A stretch of 34,764 nucleotides of DNA. Origin: a bacterium (GTDB taxonomy: Bacteria; Patescibacteriota; Patescibacteriia; Patescibacteriales; XYC2-FULL-47-12). Where the stretch lies: the NCBI GenBank assembly GCA_030698385.1, contig JAUYLZ010000034.1:1-34764 (forward strand), given 5' to 3'. Positions 16,506-25,200 of the stretch are shown piece by piece. A program made the translations under genes and the position numbers. Within the stretch, counting starts at the first letter, position 1, and each line of letters begins with the position of its first letter. Under the pieces are notes generated by a model. It searched no databases. It was not told the DNA's origin and saw only the letters and a list, made by a program, of their open reading frames with translations.

Positions 16506-16530
16506 TTGTCGTAAAGAATCACGCATTGGG

Positions 16531-16577
16531 ACATCTAAAATCAATAACCCCGCCGCAAGCGGACGGGGTTAAGATGT
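16531..16577. repeat. Nested GC palindrome
   Basis: AACCCCG-CCGC-AA-GCGG-A-CGGGGTT (16546-16570) inside outer arms ACATCT/AGATGT. It has no T-run, so it is more likely a palindromic repeat than a terminator. The rest of 16506-16634 shows no gene. Confidence 0.6.
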
Positions 16578-16634
16578 AATGTAAGTTTAACTGATACGGC
16601 TGGATCATAAAAATGTAACTGAAATTTTAAATAA

Positions 16635-16790
16635 ACTACCCCACAGCAGAACTACGAGGAATTCTTTCGATTAAAAAAAGTGATTAACAAAAAAATCAGC
16701 TATTACGATGATGAACGCCCGCGCACCAGTCTTAAACTGCAATCGCCGAAAAAATACATCTTAAATTTTATTAAAAACTTTCCTAAATAA
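16635..16790 (+). pseudogene. Transposase C-terminal remnant (rve-type)
   Basis: An open stretch of 51 codons ending at TAA reads ...KISYYDDERPRTSLKLQSPKKYI..., which matches the C-terminal end of DDE integrase-core transposases (YYNxERPHxSLxxxTPxxY). An in-frame stop lies directly upstream and the catalytic DDE part is absent, so it is a dead fragment. It lies between the methyltransferase and HExxH genes on the opposite strand and marks past transposition in the cassette. Confidence 0.75.
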
Positions 16791-16837
16791 TTTGCCAAAT
16801 AACAGTTCAGTATTTTCAGAGATTGACACTATGCAAA

Positions 16838-17431
16838 TTATTTTTTCTTTGATAGAATAAAAAACCATTTTTTATCATGAGCGATAAAAATTTCGGTATA
16901 AAAAGGAATGAACTTATTCTTTTTTAAATAATCCAATAATTCTTTCTTTGTAAATGTATTAAAAATAAAATTTTTTGGTACTCTAGTTCTTTCATTGCGT
17001 TCTTTCTTCATGGCGATAACTCCAAAAATCGCTTCTTTTTTTAAGACACGATAAACTTCAGTTAACGCGCGCTTTATATCCTTCAGATAAAGATGTGTAA
17101 ATAATGACGAAGATGCCCACGCCCCATCAAAATTTCTATCGTTAAACTTTAAATTAGTCATGTTCATATTAAAAAATTTCCCTTTTCTATTAGATTTAGA
17201 ATATTTTATCATTACAGCAGAAAAGTCCAACCCGTAAGCATTAAAACCTTTCTTCACAAAGTAATCAACATCTTGGCCAGTTCCAGAACCGATATCCAAC
17301 ACCTTGCCATCTTTACTTATATATTGTAAAAATTTTTTTAATTGTTCATTAAGTAGTATTGATCCATTTTTTAAATAAAAATTTAAATTATCATCATACC
17401 ACTTAGAAATATATTTATAGCTCTTTTCCAT
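16838..17431 (-). CDS. Class I SAM-dependent methyltransferase
   Basis: 197 residues. Motif I is VLDIGSGTGQDVDYF (about 45-59), motif II region AYGLDFSAVMIKYSK, then FDGAWASSSLFTHL and EVYRVLKKEAIFGVIAMK, the usual order of a small Rossmann methyltransferase. Substrate unknown. It lies downstream of the precursor peptide but beyond a strong terminator, so it is either read through or separately transcribed. No Shine-Dalgarno is visible before ATG, in contrast to its two upstream neighbours. Methylation of the modified peptide is a reasonable guess from position only. Confidence 0.85.
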   Translation of the reverse strand: MEKSYKYISKWYDDNLNFYLKNGSILLNEQLKKFLQYISKDGKVLDIGSGTGQDVDYFVKKGFNAYGLDFSAVMIKYSKSNRKGKFFNMNMTNLKFNDRNFDGAWASSSLFTHLYLKDIKRALTEVYRVLKKEAIFGVIAMKKERNERTRVPKNFIFNTFTKKELLDYLKKNKFIPFYTEIFIAHDKKWFFILSKKK

Positions 17432-17451
17432 AAAAATTTATGATTAGTTAG

Positions 17452-17482
17452 AAAAAAATGAGGATAGGCATACTATCCTCAT
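17452..17482 (-). terminator. Intrinsic terminator after the precursor peptide
   Basis: Minus strand: ATGAGGATAG-TATGC-CTATCCTCAT (10-base perfect stem) followed by seven T (17452-17458). It closes the radical-SAM/peptide operon 35 bases after the peptide stop. Confidence 0.9.
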
Positions 17483-17518
17483 TTCAAGGTACAATATTAA
17501 CATTGAAAGGTAAAAACA

Positions 17519-17632
17519 TTATTCATCACAACCATGGATGCAGCAAAAGGAATTATCATAATCTATTTTATTATCCTCTTGAACAGCATTTACTTCATTT
17601 GGCTCGAATATAGACTCAAGCATTTTTTCCAT
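17519..17632 (-). CDS. Candidate RiPP precursor peptide, Cys-rich C-terminus
   Basis: 37 residues, starting MEKMLESIFEPNEVN and ending DNSFCCIHGCDE. The first ~27 residues are acidic, with a hydrophobic patch (MLESIF) suited to be a leader; the last ten hold three Cys (30, 31, 35), one His and an aromatic, suited to be a modified core. AAAGGAGGTGAT, a near-perfect Shine-Dalgarno, stands 6 bases before ATG. The gene begins 32 bases after the radical-SAM/SPASM stop and is followed by a terminator. Thioether cross-linking of the Cys residues is expected from the enzyme class but is inferred; I know no named family with this core. Confidence 0.82.
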   Translation of the reverse strand: MEKMLESIFEPNEVNAVQEDNKIDYDNSFCCIHGCDE

Positions 17633-17664
17633 AGTTTTATCACCTCCTTTCATAGAAAAGTTTT

Positions 17665-19008
17665 CTATAATGAACTAAGTGTAAATGTATCATTGTCGTC
17701 AGTATGACATTCCTTAACATCTCTCATAATTTTTTTACTATAAAGAAACGCGAGAAAATTATATTTTTCAGATTCTGTTAATCCATTGATTATGGTTTTT
17801 TTTACATCCAATTTTTTTCCTTGATTTTTTTTGAGAAAAGAATAACCCATTTTTGAGAGAAAAACAAGATCATAATTCAAAATAATTAAGCCACCAAAAT
17901 CTTCTTTTCGAATTTTGGCAAATTTGTACATCTCGACCTCATCGGGAAGAATTATGTTAGAAAAATTATTTTGATCAGCATTCTTTAATGGTTTTTCTAC
18001 TCTATTTGGACTACTCATTAAAGGATCTCTTCCTCTAATATCGCCGTAATGAATTTTGGCATCAATTCGACATCCGCCCGAGCATTGATTTAAGTACTCA
18101 CAATTTTGACAGATTTTATTTAACAAACTTCCATCACGCCATTCTTGCATACTTTTCCAACAGTATATTAATCCTTCTTTAAGAATATTTCCGTATGTCA
18201 TATCAGCATGAGAACAAGGTCGAATATCTCCATTAGGGGAGACAGTACAATTTAAAACAGCGGCCGTGCAATTTCTCCGCGCAAAATGACTATACTTTTC
18301 ACAATCTCTAAAAAAACATAAAGGATAAGATTCAAGTATATCCACTCTCATTCCAAACTCGTCGCGTAAAGCAATTAGGTAATCTAGAGAATTTTTTATT
18401 TGATTCGGCGTTGCTCTATATTTATAGTATTCGGTATTTGGAGAAGGGGCGACTTTAGTTGCCGAAAATCTTTTCACTCCGAGATTATAGGCCAACTTGC
18501 CAGTTTCATAGACTTGATGAGCATTTTCCTTTCTTACAACCATATTAGCACTAATTAGTATACCGGCATCCGCCAATAATTTTATATTTCGCAACAGACC
18601 ATCATGAAGGCCTTTTCTTTGAGCGATTTTATCATGTATGCTCGCCTCATGTGAAAATAATGATGTCAGCACGCCCACCTTATATTTTTTAAAAAACTGA
18701 GGCATTTCATCATCTAAGACTTGTAGATTAGAATTACAGTAAATAGTGAGTCCTAATTCTCTTGCTTTTTGAACGCCGGCCTTAACAGTCTCTTTATACA
18801 TTAGAGGCTCGCCGCCAGTGAAACATAATGACATTACTCCGCATCTCGATAATTCTTCTACAATTTTTATTGCTTGCTCAGGCGTTAGGTGTGTTGTTTC
18901 TGTCTTTTTAACATTTTGACATGCACGATAACAATGACTGCATAATTGGTTGCAATTATCCGTGATTTCTACCTGTACTGCTAAAGGCGCGCTTAAAGTT
19001 CTGTACAT
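17665..19008 (-). CDS. Radical SAM/SPASM peptide-modifying enzyme, possible C-terminal RRE
   Basis: 447 residues from MYRTLSAPLAV; ATG 19008 is chosen because AAGGAG lies 8 bases upstream, too close to the ATG at 19014. The radical-SAM cluster motif is CNQLCSHC (CX3CX2C, about 18-25), followed by FTGGEPLM. The SPASM region has CTVSPNGDIRPCSHADMTYGN, then CWKS, CQNCEYLNQCSGGC, ligands for auxiliary Fe-S clusters. Residues ~345-430 (IRKEDFGGLIILNYDLVFLSK, then GKKLDVKKTIING) resemble a PqqD-like RiPP recognition element. Such enzymes install thioether or C-C links on peptides. A 5' palindrome (ATAGAAA/TTTCTAT) separates it from the peptide. Confidence 0.92.
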   Translation of the reverse strand: MYRTLSAPLAVQVEITDNCNQLCSHCYRACQNVKKTETTHLTPEQAIKIVEELSRCGVMSLCFTGGEPLMYKETVKAGVQKARELGLTIYCNSNLQVLDDEMPQFFKKYKVGVLTSLFSHEASIHDKIAQRKGLHDGLLRNIKLLADAGILISANMVVRKENAHQVYETGKLAYNLGVKRFSATKVAPSPNTEYYKYRATPNQIKNSLDYLIALRDEFGMRVDILESYPLCFFRDCEKYSHFARRNCTAAVLNCTVSPNGDIRPCSHADMTYGNILKEGLIYCWKSMQEWRDGSLLNKICQNCEYLNQCSGGCRIDAKIHYGDIRGRDPLMSSPNRVEKPLKNADQNNFSNIILPDEVEMYKFAKIRKEDFGGLIILNYDLVFLSKMGYSFLKKNQGKKLDVKKTIINGLTESEKYNFLAFLYSKKIMRDVKECHTDDNDTFTLSSL

Positions 19009-19090
19009 AATCATTCTCCTTTTTTACTTTTTATTTTATTGTTAAATATCGTTTTCAGCGATAATATAAATAATCACTGACTATAATAAT

Positions 19091-19119
19091 ATAATATAAA
19101 TTTTTTTACAAAATGTCAA
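19091..19119 (-). promoter_or_regulatory. Promoter of the radical-SAM/peptide operon
   Basis: Minus strand TTGACA (19114-19119), 17-base spacer, TATTAT (19091-19096). The leader of about 75 bases contains a small hairpin TATCG-CTGAAAA-CGATA before the Shine-Dalgarno. Confidence 0.8.
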
Positions 19120-19143
19120 TAGTTTATTGGTTTTGAGACAGTC

Positions 19144-19179
19144 CGGTTTTAACTTTTAGATAACAACACTATAAAACCG
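19144..19179 (-). terminator. Possible hairpin after the giant gene
   Basis: CGGTTTTA (19144-19151) and TAAAACCG (19172-19179) form an 8-base stem with a 20-base loop, 36 bases beyond the stop codon of the giant gene. No T-run follows, so termination here is doubtful. Confidence 0.3.
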
Positions 19180-19214
19180 TTGCATCTGTTTAATCCGCGT
19201 TCTATAGTATTCAA

Positions 19215-22200
19215 TTAATTCTGCTTCACCACAATCCAACCGTCAAACTCGTCCGGCGCGCCGGGCGGCTGATTCCAAGCTGTGCCGCCGCTGTACCAGC
19301 CCCAGTTGTCTTTTATCCAGACAGTTGGTTTTACTAAGCAATAATGACTATTTAATAATGGGTCATTTAGAGCAAGTTGTCCAGAGATTCTATTTCGTGC
19401 TGGCCCATCTCCATTACTGCAATAAATACTCGTATATTCCGGATCTCCCGATTGCGCGCTCGCGCGCTTCTTTACCAGGTCCCAGTAGTCGTAGATATGG
19501 AAGAGTGAGTGCGGATTACCTACATCAGGATGGTCGCTCATCTCAACTCCAGCGACAGAAGTTGACTCGCCGTCGCCCCAATATACTTCATAAGCGATCA
19601 TTGGTTCTTGATTTGTTTCAATGTTTGACTGAAAAGTAATATTCGCAACACCGTTACGAACAAAACTAACATTACCATTAATTCCATTCACTTCTATAAT
19701 GCTAATTACCGGCGGTACGGCGCAATAATCGCAAGTCGCGCTGTCAACAACTCCGTCTGTATCGCTATCATCACAATTACCTGAGCATGATCCGGACAAT
19801 GTACCTCTCTCACATTGATAAGTATCATTATTGTAATTTGGCCTTAAAGGCTCAGGAGCCCCAACACAGAGATATTGTGGCGGTTCCCAGCCCCCAGCAA
19901 AACTTTTTTGATACCGAGATGAAACCTCCGGACAGACATCAAAGGTTGAGCAACTCTCACTGCTTTGTGAGCAAACTCCAATACAAACATTACTGGCACT
20001 ATTGTACCAATCGTTGCATGACCTCCCTGCAATGGGACAGTTCAAACTAAGATCGTTAGCGCAGACAAGCTCGCTTGGTTGACAGCCAGCGCCAGTCAGC
20101 ACGGTTGTGCATTGTTCATCTGTCTCACAGTAAAGATCATCAAACATGCCGCCTACGCATAAATTAAGATTTGTATTGCAGTAAGCGCCCGCCGCGCTTG
20201 ATCCATAGCAAATGTGCGTAGCCTCTTCCTGATTATTACCATAACATATTTGACCACGAAGCGGCGTACTAGCTCCACAGCGTCCCGAGTAAGTATTGTT
20301 AGTGCCAATTGAGCCGTCACACAACTCAGCTGACGGCAAAGAGTTGCAATCGGCGCATGCTTCTCCATTATTCAAACCTCCTTGACACACCTGCACTCCT
20401 AGAACGCAATTTCCCAGGTCAGGTGCTAACACGCAGTCGTTATCGTCATCACAGTTACTAACGGATAATGAACATTTAGAGGCAGTAATGTCATATGTGC
20501 AACTATTTGGCGCTCCACTAACATTTTGCCATTCCCAAGTACCATAGCTTTTTGCAAAAATTCTCTGCACTAAACTAATTGATTGCTCCTGACCCATTTT
20601 CACACCACTAAATCTGTCACTCAAATAAAAGAGCTGTTCTGTCCATTCATCAGGATTATCAGAAGGAGTCGGTGGAATAACCGCGCCGAAAGGTTGTGAG
20701 TCGGTATTATACTCGCAAATATTTGGTACTCCCGAAACTATTGGAATGTTTATATTACATTGATAAGCATAATCTGTCCCTTCATACACCCTGCCACTCC
20801 AATACTTATTCTGCGCATTCGGCGTTACCGTTTGGTTAATAGTTTGGGCAAAGTAACCTTTAAAATTAAAAGTAAGTTCACAATTCCAACCAGATGTATC
20901 ATTACTGTCATCAGAAGTGTAGTAGCGAAAATTATCAAAACTGCCGTCATCATCAAAAAACGAACAAAATTTCCAGCAATTTCCACCGTTACCACAAACT
21001 ACTTCTGACACGTCAGAAAGACCGCAGGTATCAGTATTAAAACTATCTCTAGCCGGTATTGACCCCCCATGCTCATATACTTCAGCGCACCAAGACTCTC
21101 CAGAAGTTGTCTGACCAAGCGTAATCGGATTAAAAATTGAGCCGTTGTTATCAAAATAGTAATAAAGGTTTGCACTGTTTTTGTTACTATGATCTGATTC
21201 ACACTCTAGACCAATACTAAAAGTTTGTTCATTTTTGTTCAAAAACGGCGCAAATTTTTCAAAATTTTCGGCATCAACTCCAGCTTTGAGGTCATCAATA
21301 GTGAACGAATTACAGGTTGCCGGAAAAAACATTTTAATCGGAAATGATACGGATGTTAATTCAATATCCTGTTCTGCCACCTCGGTTGTGTAGTATAGAG
21401 GAAACCTTCCCAGATACCCAACACCCTCATCAATGCCGTCGCCTTTCACTCTACCCACCGGCCACCACTGCAGACAGGCATTTGTGTTGCCGGGAGCGCG
21501 GTCATACTGCAGGCAGTAGCCATACCAACCGCGCTGTTCGGCGCCACTATCATTGAAATAATTACAAGACAAACTGTCTGCCTCAGGGAACAGACGGCAA
21601 GACTGCGGCGATATCCAAAAATCGTTGTCAGCTGAATCCGCTGGCGTAATATCTCTAATCTCCAGAGCTGGGCGAATGCGAATATTATCAAAATAAAAAT
21701 TACCAATGCCATTATTGCCTAATACTCCGTCCACATGCAAACGAATAATAATATTACTCATACTGCCTTGGCTTACCGGAATCTTAAACTTATGTAATAT
21801 CGACTCCCACTTTCCACTGGCTCTAGCAGCATAAGAAACTGACCCCAAAGAAATATTATTTACAGTTCCGTTGCTTAATTTATCAATACCAAAAACTTCT
21901 AACTTAGCCACACCCTGCAACAAATTAGCGGTATTAACCGACGCGCTAACAATATACTCTGATCCAACTTGGGGGCTTACTTCAATTATTTCTGACTCAA
22001 CTCCAAATGAAGAACCTAGTTGTAAAAAATTTCTGCCGTCAATAATATAGTTATTATTACTATCAACGACTGGCACGCCTAACGTCTCTGCTTCCACGGG
22101 GTTACTAATAATTCTGGTTTTATCCGGTGTCCAGCTTACATTATTAATCATTTTCCAGCCAATTGGATAATTATTGGTACCGGCAAACTCAAAACTGCCA

Positions 22201-25200
22201 TTCGGCACCACCGCTACATTACCCACCTGATCCATCACGCCCAGCGGGAAGTACCCTTCCACTGAATTAAGGCCACTATCGGTATCGTATATACCGGCTA
22301 TATTATAACCAGTGCTATTAGCGGCTTGCGCCGGAGTTATGCCATAGCCATTCGGACCAGTCAAAGTAGGAGTATCGTTAATTTGCACCGTTTGATTTTT
22401 TTTATCTGCCAGCACCCAGCTCGTACACTGGTTGTTCTCGCCAAAACCGTCGCAGATGCCAATGTCATAGCAAATATTCTCATCGCCCTGCGCCACCTGA
22501 GAGCGGCAGGCCAGCCACTCGTCGCAGACGCGGTCCGGAGATACTTTTATAAGTTCATTAGCGCTGCAGTCGCCGTTGGCGGGCAGGCAGTTGACAATTG
22601 GCGCCTGTGTGATGTCTGCTAATAAGCTCATAGTTTCTTCGGCATTATAGATAAGCGTCTTGCTCTGCCCGGCGCCGCTGACAACTTCAATCTCACGGTC
22701 ATTAAAAAGCACACAGCCATTATCAACGTCCACTTGTCCATTACAGCTGGTTTTGTCCAAAGTATCAGCTAACTGGTAATTAACAATCGCTTCTTTTAAC
22801 TCAATGCTTTTCACGCTTGGTCCGCCAGGATTGACACTCTTATCTGTCGCTTCAATAGTGCAAGACGGCGTCGGACCAGATATGAATATAAACAACTGAC
22901 CGTCTGTAATCGTCGGACTTTGAGCGTCCGCAAAAGAGTTGGAAATAGGATCAAGCCGGTAACTGCCGCAACCCGTGTCAAGTGTCACACCTACTCCAAC
23001 CGGCAGTAATTTGTAAAGAGTGCTTGGTTTCAGATTTACTGATTGAGGACCTTCCCAGCCGTCAGCTATTTTATTATCATCAAAATCTTGTGAAAAATCA
23101 TCATTAAACAACAAGTTAACCGATGGTTTAGAAACCGGATCAATTAACTCTACGCAAGAAGACTGAACCGCCGGACACAGACCGGCCATACCAGCCGGCA
23201 TGCCAACTGGCTGAACAATACGGTTGCCGGCGCCGCCAATACCGACGGTTTTGGGCGCGCCGGTTTTATCAGTGTCACACTGCGTATCCCAGCTATCCAC
23301 CAAGCACTTGGCATAACAGGTATTAGCCACGCACGAAAAAAGGCTGTCGCCGCCGCAGTCGCTATCGGTATTACAAGCGCTCTGATAACCCAGTCCGCAG
23401 TCAGTATCTACCAGACAGATATTGTCCTGGCCGGGTTGCCCGCCAACACCTTCAATTACTCCGTTTATATTATGATTAATCTTGCCATCAGGCGCGCCGC
23501 CAACAAGGCCATTATTAAAGTCGCATCGATTGATACTTTTTTGCCACCAGCCAAAATTACCGTCAAAACCGGCGCGGTACTCGCAGACATTTTCTTCCGG
23601 ATTTTTGAAGTAAACCTGTCCGCCATTGTCATCACGATATTCAGAACAGCCGACATCGGCGCTGGCGCAAAGCGACCGGTCGTAAGTATCGGGATCATTG
23701 CGCAGATAGGTATTATTATAACCGCCGGTTCTGTCTTTACCGAGCAGTTGGCAGGCTTTTTCATTCGCGCCGCAGGTCTTTTCTTGGTCATAGACCATAT
23801 AAATGAAGCTGTCCTGATAGACTTTTTCACAGCTGAACTCATTGGAATCACAGCTGCTGTTGTTGTTAACATCTTGCCAGACATTGCCATTATACGGCGT
23901 GTAATTCTGCGTATCTATCATCAGCTCGCAACCAACCGCGGATTCCGAACAAATATCGCTGAATGATTTCAGGTAGTGGCTGGCATTATCGCGGTCGCTG
24001 TACTCATAACAGCCGGAAGTTCCGACCATATACCGCGGCGCGTCATTGCCGTCAAGGTCCTGATCGCAAACGAGCGGGGTGTTCCAGGAATTTTTGATAA
24101 TATAATAATTATCAACAACTTCGCGCAAAATAACGTAATCAATATAGAAATCACCTGCGACTAGAGGATCTAAATCATCTGAACTGAAACGCAGATGGAG
24201 TTTTTCTCCCGGCAACAAAGCGGTATTATAATCAGCGTTAAATGTAAAAAGTGTCCATTCGGTCGGCAGCACAATACCGCTACTGCCGCTTAGCTCGGGC
24301 GTAAAGTTCACATTACGCACGCTCAGTGCTGGCGCTCCCGGTACAGCCATATTAAAATCAACTCGCAAGTGCTGGTTAGCAACCGTGCCTTTAGCTAAAA
24401 ATTCAACCACATAACTTTTCCCTTCTTGAATTTCACCGGTAAGCTCTTTTCCTACCTCCAGTGGTAGTGTGGTATCACTAACTTTCATTGATCCGCCACC
24501 GACCGTAACTGAATCTTCTACCCTGACAACCTCGCTAAAACCCAAGGGCGATGCTGACCACCCATCTGTAGAATCAATAGCGTTATCATCAAAATTATCA
24601 GTAATAATATTACGAATATTATTGGCGACATTGCCGGTGTACTTGCGACAGCCATTCTGCGCCGCCGAGCACTGTTTGCCTTCCCGCGGAATTGCCATAT
24701 AAACGCAGACTTGATTTGTATTATCCCAGTTGGCAGCGGGACAATCGGCCTGATCAACTGCCAAATCGCCGGAACTACTGCGCCGGTACGGATGGCAGTC
24801 GGTAGAGTAGCTGATGGTATAGCTGTAGAAGCGGTAGCTAATCCCGCCATTGCGGTTATAAATCTGCCGGCAGTCCGAAGAGTAATCGGGCTGACCAGGG
24901 TCCAAATTGTAATTAGTTTCATCGCAGACTCGTCCACCACCCAAATCATGATTATTATTTGCTGTGTCGCCATCAGTAACAGCAGGGTTGGCGCCATCAT
25001 ACTCCAAAGTATAAGACTTGAGCTGGAAGCCGGACTCATCCGACCCTTCCCAGACATAGAATATTGCCGTATCATTGCTTTCTATAGTGCACTGCCTTAA
25101 TTGAGAGTAGTACTCAATGCCCTCGCCGCCGAGTTCAACTTCGTCCAGATTGGTAAATTCATCACAGCCGGCCGCCTGCGCGCTGCACTGTCTGCCGGTA

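Noticed and set aside
24518..25075. 185-residue open frame on the minus strand
   Set aside because: Different frame within the giant gene; the giant gene frame has coherent Cys modules.
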